Positions 55,799 through 64,000 of a stretch of 64,000 nucleotides of DNA are shown piece by piece (the stretch's first letter is position 1; each line of letters starts with the position of its first letter). Made by a program: the position numbers and the translations under genes. The DNA comes from Betaproteobacteria bacterium (GTDB taxonomy: Bacteria; Pseudomonadota; Gammaproteobacteria; Burkholderiales; Usitatibacteraceae). The DNA is taken from the NCBI GenBank assembly GCA_016720925.1, contig JADKJR010000036.1, positions 1 to 64,000 on the forward strand. The letters run 5' to 3'. A model generated the notes under the pieces. That model worked only from the letters and a program-made list of their open reading frames with translations. It did not search any database and had not been told where the DNA came from.

Positions 55799-57103
55799 TC
55801 ACGACACCACAGCTTCCGGCTCCACGCCAAGGTGCTTGCGCACGCGCCGTACCACGAGCCATATGGCCAGCACCACAAACGGTATCGACGCACCGGTCAC
55901 CAGTTCCACCGATAACGGCGCGCCGGCTTCCTTGAGTGCTTTCGCGGCGTAGCCAACGAGTCCAACGACGTAGTAGGTAATTGCGGCAATCGAGAGCCCT
56001 TCGACGGTCTGCTGCAATCGCAATTGCATTCTGGCGCGATGGTTCATGGAAGCGAGCAAGGCCTGGTTCTGTTGCTCACGTTCGATGTCCACGCGGGTGC
56101 GCAGCAGGTCGCTGGCGCGCGCGACGCGTTCGGACAAATCCAGCAGGCGTTTCTCCACCGAGCCACACGTGGCCATCGCTGGCGCGAGCCGCCGGTCCAT
56201 GAATTCTTCAATCGTCTGCAGGCCGGTGAGTCGCTCTTCGCGCAGTTCCGCGATGCGGCGCCTGGTGAGTTCGTAGTAGGCACGCGAGGCACCAAAACGA
56301 AAGCTGTTCGCGGCCACCTCGCTTTCCACCGTCGCGGCGAGACGCGTCAGCCGCACCAGCAATGCGGGTTCGTCGTGGGTGGTGTCCTGCGCCATGAGGG
56401 AGGTAATTTCGGCTAATTCCCTCTCAGCGCTGCGAAGCATTGCCGCCGTGCGCCACGCCACCGGCAGTCCCATCAACGCCATGATCCGGTATGTTTCAAT
56501 TTCCAGCAGGCGCTGTGCGGTCCGGCCACCTTGGCGCTTGCCGAGTTTCAGATCCATGATCAGCATACGACTGAACTCATCCGCGTGAATCCGCAGATCG
56601 GTCAGTACGATGCCATTGCCGCCCGCCACCTTCGCGCCAACCAGATAGCTGTCACCAAACTCACGGACCACATCCTTCAGATCGGGGATGAAGACGTGAT
56701 TCTGCTGGACGGCGAGGTGAATGGCCACCACCAGTTTGCCCGATAGCGTGGCGAGCCATTCTTCGTTGACAAGCGCAATCACCGGGTGCTCAAAGGGCCG
56801 CTCAAATTCGCCCTTGTGCGAAAACGTATACGTGACAAATTCGGTGTGCCGTTCCCATTTAAGGCGCAGATTGGAATTCTCCGCAATGAAATGGGTCTCC
56901 TCGGCGGTGGGAGAGGGCACGCCCCAGATTACGCATAGGCGCAAAAGATCATCGATTGCCGCTTCAGCAACATTGGCCGCATCTGCATCGTAGTTGATCG
57001 CGATGTAAGACAGCCGTTCCGGCGCGGAGATCTCCTGTGGCGGGCGCGCATGGATTTCGTTGCTCAGCAAATACCGTTGCGGATGGTTTGGAGGCAGTCG
57101 CAT
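55799..57103 (-). CDS. DUF3422 family membrane protein
   Basis: 434 residues from ATG 57103 (MRLPPNHPQRYLLSNEIHAR), which matches DUF3422 N-termini better than the frame start at 57178. Contains RPPQEISAPERLSYIAINYD and FSRMLIMDLKLGKRQGGRTA, a long helical region, and two C-terminal helices (GLSIAAITYYVVGLVGYAAK; SIPFVVLAIWLVVRRVRKHL). Widespread in alpha- and betaproteobacteria; the two-helix C-terminus recalls CorA-like topology but no GMN motif is present. Function unknown. Confidence 0.85.
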   Translation of the reverse strand: MRLPPNHPQRYLLSNEIHARPPQEISAPERLSYIAINYDADAANVAEAAIDDLLRLCVIWGVPSPTAEETHFIAENSNLRLKWERHTEFVTYTFSHKGEFERPFEHPVIALVNEEWLATLSGKLVVAIHLAVQQNHVFIPDLKDVVREFGDSYLVGAKVAGGNGIVLTDLRIHADEFSRMLIMDLKLGKRQGGRTAQRLLEIETYRIMALMGLPVAWRTAAMLRSAERELAEITSLMAQDTTHDEPALLVRLTRLAATVESEVAANSFRFGASRAYYELTRRRIAELREERLTGLQTIEEFMDRRLAPAMATCGSVEKRLLDLSERVARASDLLRTRVDIEREQQNQALLASMNHRARMQLRLQQTVEGLSIAAITYYVVGLVGYAAKALKEAGAPLSVELVTGASIPFVVLAIWLVVRRVRKHLGVEPEAVVS

Positions 57104-57514
57104 ATTTTCGTATCCTAGTGGTGCGTGCGCGTGAATTTGGCACATTGATAACTGCGTTTTTGCCAGAGAGCCTTTCAAATGCGAGGCAACTCACCTAGCG
57201 TGGCCTGGCGCCAGCAAACCCAAATGGAATTGCAGTACCCAACATTTTGCGTGTTGCGCGTGTCTTGTGCATGACAGCCGCCGATTGGCTGGCAAGTTTG
57301 CGATGTTTCGGCGCCAGCAATCGAGCGGAAGATTTGTGTTGTGCGTCGATACTACCGGCTCGATATTCTCAATTCATCGAATAAATAGCGGCCATGCGGC
57401 GGTCTGCGCGTGGCGTTCCCGACGACGCTGACGTCACGCGATCCGGTTTTCGACGGATAGCGTGCCGTGGGCAGCCCTGCTCGAAGGCAGGAGCCGAAAA
57501 TTCAAACTTGAATG
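57104..57514. other. Gene-free stretch
   Basis: I see no convincing ORF, RNA, promoter pair or terminator in this 411-bp interval between two minus-strand genes. Confidence 0.4.
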
Positions 57515-57658
57515 TTACCGTCCCGCCGCCTTGGCGTCCTCATCCATCTTGCGTTTGAAGTAAACGCCAAACCAAACCGCCATACACAGAATGAAAGCGA
57601 TAACGCCCGCGCTCATCAGGCCGTAGTCGGTGGAAAAAAGATCAGCAAGCAGCTTCAT
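57515..57658 (-). CDS. DUF3149 small membrane protein
   Basis: 47 residues from ATG 57658: MKLLADLFSTDYGLMSAGVI, one helix (GVIAFILCMAVWFGVYF) and a charged tail KRKMDEDAKAAGR. The FSTDYGLMS opening is the DUF3149 signature. Function unknown. Confidence 0.8.
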   Translation of the reverse strand: MKLLADLFSTDYGLMSAGVIAFILCMAVWFGVYFKRKMDEDAKAAGR

Positions 57659-57828
57659 GGTGGCAATCCTCGCAAAGGTCTGGAAAGGTTTGCAAAGCCG
57701 AAACCCTTCGCGCAAATAATATGCGGCGGAATTTCCTTTGCTCTGATCTGCGTCAACACTTCTTGTTTAAGAAGTGCAGGCTTTGAAGTCGACCTCTGCG
57801 CGAACTGCAAGCCGCGAATCATTCCGGA

Positions 57829-58929
57829 TCAATGATTGGCAGCCATATCTGCCACGTGTTCCGCAATGGACAACGATGCGGTCAGGCCTGGTGATTCGAT
57901 GCCAAAAAGATTTATCACCCCTGGAACGCCATGGCTTTCGCGCCCGGCTATATGAAAATCTGCCGCAGGTTCCGTCGGGCCGTGAATCTTGGGCCGAATG
58001 CCGGCATAGGCGGGTTGCAATTCGTGATGGTCGATGCCGGGCCAGTATTTTCTGATTTCGCCGTAGAACGCTTTCGCGCGCGTTGCATCCACATCGAAGG
58101 AAGGTTTATCGATCCATTCCACGTCGGGACCGAACTTGGCCTGACCACCGAGATCGAGCGTCAGGTGAACGCCGAGACCGGCGGCCTCAGGCAGTGGATA
58201 GATCAGATGACTAAACGGTGCCCGGCCCGAGATCGTGAAATACACACCTCGCGCGTAACGCAGCACAGGAATGTGTTCTTTCGGAAAACCCTCGAGTGCG
58301 TTGGCGACGGCCTGCGCGCCCAGCGCCGCGCAATTGACGACCAGTCGCGCCTTGAGCGGGTCGGCGCCTTTCGCCATCACGACGACCCCGTCATCCTCGA
58401 TGCGCCCGCCGATGACCGGCGTATTGAACACCACGGTTCCGCCCGCGTTTTCAAGGTCGCCGAGCAATGACAGCATGAAGGTGTGACTGTCGATGATGCC
58501 GGAACTCGGGCTAAGCAGGGCGGCCAGGCAATTTAACGCGGGTTCAAGGGCCATTGCATCGGCGGCAGAAATCAATTGCAGGTCATCGACGCCGTTGCCG
58601 GCGGCATTTTTCAGCAGCTTTCCGATTTGCGCAATTTGCGCATCGTCCGTGGCCACCAGCAGTTTGCCGCAGCGACGAAACGGTATCGCGCGCTCAACGC
58701 AGTATTGGTAAAGCAATTGTCTGCCGGCGACGCAATGACGCGCTTTCAGTGACCCATTCGGATAGTACAAGCCCGCGTGAATGACCTCGCTGTTGCGTGA
58801 ACTGACGCCGGTGCCGAATGCCGGTTCGGATTCAAGCAACACCACTTCGCGTCCCGCCAGCGCGAGCGCCCTTGCACACGCAAGTCCGACTACGCCCGCG
58901 CCAATAACGACTATGTCTACGTGATCCAT
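57829..58929 (-). CDS. FAD-dependent oxidoreductase, L-2-hydroxyglutarate oxidase-like
   Basis: 366 residues, intact. DAO fold with Rossmann motif VVIGAGVVGLACARALALAG, then SSRNSEVIHAGLYYPNGSLK, the LhgO-type active-site segment, VVNCAALGAQAVA and the C-terminal FAD loop INLFGIESPGLTASLSIAE. Members oxidise L-2-hydroxyglutarate or related 2-hydroxy acids and pass electrons to quinone. Ends five codons from the DUF3149 promoter side with no operon partner. Confidence 0.82.
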   Translation of the reverse strand: MDHVDIVVIGAGVVGLACARALALAGREVVLLESEPAFGTGVSSRNSEVIHAGLYYPNGSLKARHCVAGRQLLYQYCVERAIPFRRCGKLLVATDDAQIAQIGKLLKNAAGNGVDDLQLISAADAMALEPALNCLAALLSPSSGIIDSHTFMLSLLGDLENAGGTVVFNTPVIGGRIEDDGVVVMAKGADPLKARLVVNCAALGAQAVANALEGFPKEHIPVLRYARGVYFTISGRAPFSHLIYPLPEAAGLGVHLTLDLGGQAKFGPDVEWIDKPSFDVDATRAKAFYGEIRKYWPGIDHHELQPAYAGIRPKIHGPTEPAADFHIAGRESHGVPGVINLFGIESPGLTASLSIAEHVADMAANH

Positions 58930-59005
58930 GAATTCAGAAATCCTTCACTAGCCCGGAAAATTGCCGTGTTTGTTTGAAGTGTGGTTTCTCACGATCACGC
59001 CGGGC

Positions 59006-59066
59006 AAAGTCTAGCACTGGTGCGGTTATCAAGCCGAAAACGCCTGAAACACCGCGCCAGTGCTAG
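59006..59066 (-). repeat. Dispersed ~60-bp palindromic repeat, copy 7
   Basis: AAAGTCTAGCACTGGTGCGG and CCGCGCCAGTGCTAG flank AAGCCGAAAACGCCTGAAAC. The outer 15 bases equal copy 2, while the centre is the reverse complement of copy 2's centre. It ends 3 bp before the SulP gene stop. Confidence 0.85.
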
Positions 59067-59069
59067 AAA

Positions 59070-61275
59070 TTAGAGTTCCATGGCGCGCATCTCGGCATTG
59101 GCATAGCGCAATCGGGCGGTCAGCACGCTGGCGAGGCCTTCAAGCAACTTGATAGCCACCATCTTATGTTCAAACGCGAGCGTATCGAAATTCTTGCGGG
59201 AAAGGACAAAAAGCTCGACATCGCTAAAAGCGATGGCGTCGGCCGAGCGTGCCGCACCGTCAAGGAATGCCATTTCGCCAAAGAAGTCGCCCCGTCCGAA
59301 AGTGCTAAGGTGAATGCTCTGACGGTCATTGAGAGGTAGCATGATGCGCGCTGCACCTGAGCGAATCAAAAACAGTTCATCGCCGGTATCGCCAAGCGCA
59401 AAGATTTTCTCGCCCATCTTGACGCGGCGCTTCTCCATGCAGGCATCGAGCGCCACCATGGTTTCCTCTTTGCGCCCTTTGAATAGCTCGATCTCATGCA
59501 GGTCCAGGGGCTTTTCGTCTTCGCGCGGCAGTGTCGCTTGCACCGATGATGCGGTCCTCAACCCATTCGACCGCTTCGTCGAGGTCGCCGAATATCTTGA
59601 CCTCGCTTTCGGGGTGAACCAGGCCCACCGTGTCGAAGTATTGCTGCATGTCCTGGCCGCTGGGCAGTTTGCTGGGCAACCGGCTGAAAATCAGGAATCC
59701 ATGGTGCTCTGCCAGCATGTCCCTGACTTGTTCGAGCATGTGGGCGGCCGTCACATCCACCGATTGAACGCGGCGCATATCAAGGATGACGTAGGTGCGC
59801 GACTTCAACTCGGCTTCAAGGGCGGAATAGAGCTGATCGGTGGTACCGAAAAACAGGCTGCCTTGCAATTCGAAGATCACCGCTGCATCACCACGCTGTT
59901 CCAGAATCTCCATTTCGTCGTGGAGGCGTACCCGCTTCGAAAACGTCTGGTTGCCGTAGCTCTTGCGCCTTACCACGCTGCCGCCGATCTGTTCGCGGAT
60001 GAACAGCAGGATGGCAAGCGCAATTCCCGTGGCCGACGCCGCGATCAGGCTGATGGTGAGGGCGACACCGACCACGGCGGCAATCACGGCAAAATCGAAA
60101 ATGGTTGTGCGCGACTTCAGGAAATGAAAGCTGGTGCGATCGATCATGCGTACGCCAATCACAGTCAGGATCGCCGCCAATGCGGCGACCGGCACCCACG
60201 CGATCAAGCTGCCGAGAATGAGAAATGCGAGTAGCGCGAGGATGCCCTCGATCAGTCCCGAGACTTTTGTTTTGGCACCGCCGGACATGTTCACCAGCGT
60301 GGCGCCCATGGTGCCGGCGCCGGGCAAGCCGCCGATCAAACCCGAGGCAATATTTCCCAGACCTTGCCCAATCAATTCGCGGTTGGAATCATGCCTGCTG
60401 TGCGTGAGCGCATCGAGTACGACGCAAGTCTTCAGCGTGTCGATCGAGAGCAGGACCGCCAGCGTCAGCGCGGGCATGATCATGTGGCCAAGTTGCTCGA
60501 GGCTGAACTGGCTCATGCCATGCCAGCGGGTCAGAAATCCATCGACGATGCCGTGGCTTCCGTCTCCTCCGGTCAAAGGCCCGACCACCAGCGTATTGCC
60601 CGCAAGACTTAGCAGGGCAACATCAAACATCGAGAGACAAAAGTAAGTGAGCACACCGCCGAGTAGCGCAAGAATCGCCGCCGGCACCAGCTTGGTCAAG
60701 CGCGCGGCCAGCAACATGATCAACGCCGTGACACCACCGACGGCAATGCCCTGCCATTGCCAAATCGCGGGCGTGGTCAGCGACCGCCATAGCGATGTGC
60801 CTGCGGGTGTACCCAGGAGCTTCGGCAACTGGCTGCCGATGATGATGAGGCCCACAGCCGATAGGTAGCCGCTGACCACGGGATAGGGCATGTACTTGAT
60901 CAGCCGGCCCAGCCCGACCAAACCGAAGATTAGCTGCAGTAATCCCGCCGACAGGCCCAACACTGTCAACAGCAGCATTACTGTGTCGACCGGCATGCCA
61001 CGCTGGATCTGCTCGATCGCGAATGCCGAGAGGACAGCCGCGGCAGGAGCACAGGGGGCGGTAATGAGGCGGTTGGTTCCGCCAAGCAGTGAAGCGACGA
61101 GGCCCAACGCGGTCGCACCAAGGATCCCCGCCAGGGCGCCATAGGCCGCATACGAACCGCCGAGGGTGGCATAGATTGTTACGCCAAACGCAATGGCGGC
61201 GGGCAGCGCCACCAGCATCGCCGCCATGCCGCCCCAGAAATCCCCCGCCAGGTTATTGTTTGATGCGTCAGCCAT
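59070..61275 (-). CDS. Second SulP-STAS-cNMP transporter, one frameshift
   Basis: Paralogue of the 45.6-kb gene with the same domain order. From ATG 61275: GDFWGGMAAMLVALPAAIAF, TAPCAPAAAVLSAFAIEQ, STAS YVILDMRRVQSVDVTAAHML. An indel near 59540 breaks the link between STAS and the C-terminal nucleotide-binding-like domain, whose frame reads MGEKIFALGDTGDELFLIRS and FGRGDFFGEMAFLDG. Joined length is about 734 residues. GTG 61302 is an alternative start. Either a sequence error or a recent true split. Confidence 0.85.
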
Positions 61276-61398
61276 CGCAATGTGTGGTCGTGGAGAATGC
61301 ACGACTGCTTACATCATAGCCAACTTACCCCGGTCACGCGTGCCCCTGTCCCGCGTTGGAGTCGCGAGGAATCGATTGTTTGGTGCGGCTTTGCGCGG

Positions 61399-62664
61399 CT
61401 ATTTGCCGGCCAGCGCTTTCTTCCAATCGCGGTACAGGTCGATATCAAATCCGTCGGGATAGTTCAGGTATCCGGGCGCATGCCCCTTTTTGCCGGTTAC
61501 GCCGTATTGCCAGATGATTTCCTTGGTCTTGCGGTCGACGACGATGACGCGATCCCGCAAATCATCGGCAATGAGAATGTCACCCGTATCGGGAAGTTCG
61601 CGAGCGAGCGACGGATGATCGAGCGCCTTCTCGCCATCGGCAAAGAAATACTCCCATGTAATCTTGCGGGTGGCTGGGTCGAAGATCACCACGCGGCCGG
61701 GCTTCCAGAAGTCCGCCACGATCACTTGCTTGCCATCGACAGTCGGAAACGCATCGGAAGGGTAGCGAATGTTCGGCGCGCGCGCGCTCCAAAGCACTTT
61801 GCCTTCGCGGGTGATACGGGAGATCCAGGCTTCACTGATCTCGGTGACGAGGATGTCGCCATTCTCCAATGGAGTGGCGCCATTGGGATGGCCCAGTTCA
61901 TGCGGCGGGTTATGCCGGCACTTGCCGGGTGTTCCCCACTGCGTCGCGATCTTGCTTTCCTTCGGGTCGATGATCAGAACGCGGCAATTGCGAATGTCGG
62001 CAGTCAGAAACTTGCCGTCGGCGAGAAGGTGCGCGTCGTCCGGATAATTCAGCAGTCCGTCCTTGCTGCCGCGCACGTCAGGTACACCATAGGTCCAAGT
62101 GACTTCGCGCTTTTCGTAGTCGACAATATGAACGTCGTAATTGTCTTCCTCACTGACGGCCAGCAATTTTCCGTCGTGAGAAAAATTGACGTCCTCGTTG
62201 CCACGGTAGAGTTTGAGGTTGGGTGACGGAAATTCCCAGATGATGCGTTTGTCCGGCGCAATTTCAATCAGTCGATTATTACGCCGGTCGGCGATGACAA
62301 TCGGATAGGGCAGGGGCTTGCCCCAAGAAGCAACAGGGTTTTTCCGATCGCCGGTAACGGGCGGAATCGGGGGTAGCTTGACACCGCTGGAGACCATGCC
62401 AGCCCCCGTCATTTCGGGCGTGACGACGACTTCCACGCCGGGGGAAGCCTTCTTGGCAGCGGTTGGGGCCTTGGCAGCCATGGGCGCTTTGGGTGCACTT
62501 GTGTTTGCAGTCATGTCGGGCGCATCGGTGGAGGCCGCCGCATGGGATGGTACGTACACGCACAGGCATGCCGCAACGAATAGTGCGTGCAGTGTGACCT
62601 TCGCGCTAGATGAGATTGCAAGCACATGTGCTGGCTGAAGCTGGAGATTACATCGGCAATTCAT
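61399..62664 (-). CDS. Secreted six-bladed beta-propeller protein
   Basis: 421 residues. Signal peptide within the first 43 residues (HALFVAACLCVYVPSHAAAS), an Ala/Lys/Pro linker, then six similar blades of about 50 residues each containing a V/I-x-D-x-x-x-x-R-V/L-I-x-I/V-D motif: IADRRNNRLIEIAPD, NYDVHIVDYEKREV, ADIRNCRVLIIDPKES, ISEAWISRITREGK, ADFWKPGRVVIFDP and ADDLRDRVIVVDRK. PQQ/NHL-type fold; a periplasmic binding or scaffold role is likely, ligand unknown. Shares an upstream region with the FNR sites. Confidence 0.75.
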   Translation of the reverse strand: MNCRCNLQLQPAHVLAISSSAKVTLHALFVAACLCVYVPSHAAASTDAPDMTANTSAPKAPMAAKAPTAAKKASPGVEVVVTPEMTGAGMVSSGVKLPPIPPVTGDRKNPVASWGKPLPYPIVIADRRNNRLIEIAPDKRIIWEFPSPNLKLYRGNEDVNFSHDGKLLAVSEEDNYDVHIVDYEKREVTWTYGVPDVRGSKDGLLNYPDDAHLLADGKFLTADIRNCRVLIIDPKESKIATQWGTPGKCRHNPPHELGHPNGATPLENGDILVTEISEAWISRITREGKVLWSARAPNIRYPSDAFPTVDGKQVIVADFWKPGRVVIFDPATRKITWEYFFADGEKALDHPSLARELPDTGDILIADDLRDRVIVVDRKTKEIIWQYGVTGKKGHAPGYLNYPDGFDIDLYRDWKKALAGK

Positions 62665-62798
62665 TGTTTGAAGCCCTCATTAAATGATCATGCTGTTGAC
62701 GCCGCTTCTGAACAACGATTGCGCGGCACGATATCCCATCGTCGCGCTGCCCGCGCGGCAATACCCGCTTAACTCTAGGTGCTTTATCGCTGACTGTC

Positions 62799-62812
62799 TT
62801 GATTGAGATCAA
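62799..62812. promoter_or_regulatory. FNR/Anr box 1
   Basis: TTGATTGAGATCAA is a perfect TTGAT-N4-ATCAA palindrome. Lies 135 bp from the propeller start and 170 bp from the porG start. Confidence 0.7.
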
Positions 62813-62862
62813 ATCCGACCGTCAGGTTTGCCGTACATTTCGTGGGCGATGAAAGTACAGGT

Positions 62863-62876
62863 TTGATCTCCATCAA
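62863..62876. promoter_or_regulatory. FNR/Anr box 2
   Basis: TTGATCTCCATCAA is a second perfect match, 64 bp from box 1. Confidence 0.7.
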
Positions 62877-62904
62877 AAACCGGAATGATTTGAATCGACG
62901 ACAT

Positions 62905-62918
62905 TTGATCGATATCAT
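62905..62918. promoter_or_regulatory. FNR/Anr box 3 (one mismatch)
   Basis: TTGATCGATATCAT differs from consensus at the last base. Spacing from box 2 is 42 bp, four helical turns, and the centre is 70 bp before porG. Confidence 0.5.
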
Positions 62919-62981
62919 GTTCATTTCATGCATCCCCGGCCCTGACTTCAGGCCGGTCAACTTCCTGACGACAGGGCAAAA

Positions 62982-63569
62982 ATGATGTTCCAGGTAAGAA
63001 TTCACGGTCGCGGCGGCCAAGGGGTGGTAACGGCTGCCGAGATGCTCTCAGTCGCGGCTTTCATTGAGGGCCGGTACTCGCAGGCATTTCCCAGTTTCGG
63101 GTCCGAGCGCACCGGCGCGCCGGTGGTGGCTTTCTGCCGCATCGACGATAAGGAGATACGGCTGCGCGAACCGATCATGCAGCCCGATGCACTGATCATC
63201 CAGGATCCGACGCTGCTGCACCAAGTCGACGTGCTGGCCGGCCTGAAGCGGGCCGAAGGCTACATCCTGATCAATACCCACAAGACGTTCGCGGAACTGG
63301 GCCTGGGCGAATTCGTGAAAGACATGCGATGCGACCGCCTGGTGAGCCTGCCGGCGACCGAACTCTCGCTCAAGCACGTGGGCCGCGCCGTGCCCAACGT
63401 GCCGCTGTTGGGCGGTTTCGCCGCGGCCTCCGGCCTGATTTCCCTGGCGTCCGTCGTGTCCGCGATCAAGGACAAATTCAGCGGCAAAATCGCCGAGGGC
63501 AACATCGCCGCAGCCACCGAAGCCTACAACAGCGTGAAAGAAAAAACGAAAGAGGCCAGCCATGCTTAA
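62982..63569 (+). CDS. porG: 2-oxoacid:ferredoxin oxidoreductase gamma subunit
   Basis: 195 residues; ATG at 62982 or 62985. Gamma subunit of pyruvate/2-oxoacid:ferredoxin oxidoreductase, with GRGGQGVVTAAEMLSVAAF and SFGSERTGAPVVAFCRIDD. Works with alpha, beta and (often) delta subunits to decarboxylate a 2-oxoacid to acyl-CoA anaerobically. Overlaps the alpha gene by 8 bp. The upstream FNR-type sites fit anaerobic control. Confidence 0.88.
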   Translation: MMFQVRIHGRGGQGVVTAAEMLSVAAFIEGRYSQAFPSFGSERTGAPVVAFCRIDDKEIRLREPIMQPDALIIQDPTLLHQVDVLAGLKRAEGYILINTHKTFAELGLGEFVKDMRCDRLVSLPATELSLKHVGRAVPNVPLLGGFAAASGLISLASVVSAIKDKFSGKIAEGNIAAATEAYNSVKEKTKEASHA

Positions 63570-64000
63570 GCAGTGCGAGGGTTCTCATGCCGTGGCCGAG
63601 GCGGTGGCCCTGTGCCGGCCCGAAGTGATCTGCGCCTATCCGATTTCGCCGCAGACGCATATCGTCGAAGGCCTGGGCGAGATGGTGAAATCCGGTGACG
63701 TGAAGAACTGCGAGTTCATCAACGTCGAATCCGAATTCGCGGCGATGTCGGTCGCAATCGGCTCGTCTGCAGCGGGCGCCCGCACCTACACGGCCACCGC
63801 CAGCCAGGGACTGCTGTTTATGGCGGAAGCCGTATACAACGCTTCCGGCCTTGGCCTGCCCATTGTCATGACCGTGGCCAACCGCGCGATCGGCGCGCCG
63901 ATCAATATCTGGAACGATCACACAGACTCGATGAGTCAGCGCGATTGCGGCTGGATCCAGATTTTCGCCGAGACCAACCAGGAGGCGCTGGACCTGCATA
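63562..64000 (+). CDS. porA: 2-oxoacid:ferredoxin oxidoreductase alpha subunit, partial
   Basis: N-terminal 146 residues; runs off the window. MLKQCEGSHAVAEAVALCRP, then the domain-I motif AYPISPQTHIVEGL, ESEFAAMSVAIGSSAAGART, TYTATASQGLLFMAEA and the conserved GAPINIWNDHTDSMSQRDCG. Substrate (pyruvate or another 2-oxoacid) cannot be settled from this part. Translationally coupled to porG. Confidence 0.88.
   Translation, partial: MLKQCEGSHAVAEAVALCRPEVICAYPISPQTHIVEGLGEMVKSGDVKNCEFINVESEFAAMSVAIGSSAAGARTYTATASQGLLFMAEAVYNASGLGLPIVMTVANRAIGAPINIWNDHTDSMSQRDCGWIQIFAETNQEALDLH

Noticed and set aside
57179..57330. TGGCGCCAGCAAACCCAAATGG and GGCGCCAGCAATCGAG as further copies of the dispersed repeat
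   Set aside because: Only short matches around GCGCCAG; neither the middle nor the second end aligns.

Overview
The window looks like a GC-rich betaproteobacterial chromosome segment, from an uncultured or little-studied lineage. Evidence is the smpB-ratA-rnfH ... DUF4124-guaB-guaA-tadA gene order, a porin ending in Phe, DUF3149 and DUF3422 proteins, FNR-type operators and a pyruvate:ferredoxin oxidoreductase locus. I cannot assign a genus. There is no CRISPR array, transposase, integrase or phage gene.

Layout. 1-15.6 kb is housekeeping: manC (cut by the window edge), a damaged tRNA-His, smpB, ratA/rnfH, a four-gene minus-strand unit (lipoprotein, DUF4124, FimV-like, and a large unknown protein), guaB, an isochorismatase-fold hydrolase, a GST, an MFS exporter, guaA, a DUF2087 protein, RidA, a small membrane protein and tadA. 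15.6-23.0 kb holds a wax-ester/triacylglycerol synthase, two alpha/beta hydrolases and dnaE. 23.5-27.6 kb is one secreted beta-helix/LamG/dockerin protein. 27.9-35 kb holds a DSD1-type PLP enzyme, a zinc-uptake-like locus, a glutaredoxin-like protein and hemN with an FNR box. 35-37.2 kb carries a second copy of the FimV-TPR/unknown-protein pair. 37.4-40.8 kb has amino acid and peptide transporters.

41-52.6 kb is the most unusual part. Seven of its eight same-strand genes upstream of a hairpin terminator encode, in transcription order, a CYTH triphosphate-tunnel enzyme, an SLC13/DASS anion transporter, a secreted membrane-anchored protein, a second CYTH-like protein, a SulP-STAS-cNMP transporter, a secreted CYTH-like protein and a secreted unknown; the eighth is a family I pyrophosphatase with a signal peptide. 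A LysR regulator is divergent at the head. I propose a periplasm-facing inorganic tripolyphosphate/pyrophosphate and anion-handling system. 52.7-62.7 kb holds an OPT transporter, an orphan sensor membrane domain, DUF3422, DUF3149, an L-2-hydroxyglutarate-oxidase-like flavoprotein, a second SulP-STAS-cNMP gene and a secreted beta-propeller. 62.8-64 kb begins a porGA operon behind two perfect FNR boxes and one near match.

Two whole-window features matter. First, indels are dense in 1-13.6 kb, sporadic to 29.4 kb, and almost absent afterwards (one at 59.5 kb). Because they hit essential genes (guaB, guaA, smpB, dnaE, tRNA-His), most are probably sequencing or assembly errors. Second, a family of about 60-bp imperfect palindromic repeats occurs at least seven times at gene ends.
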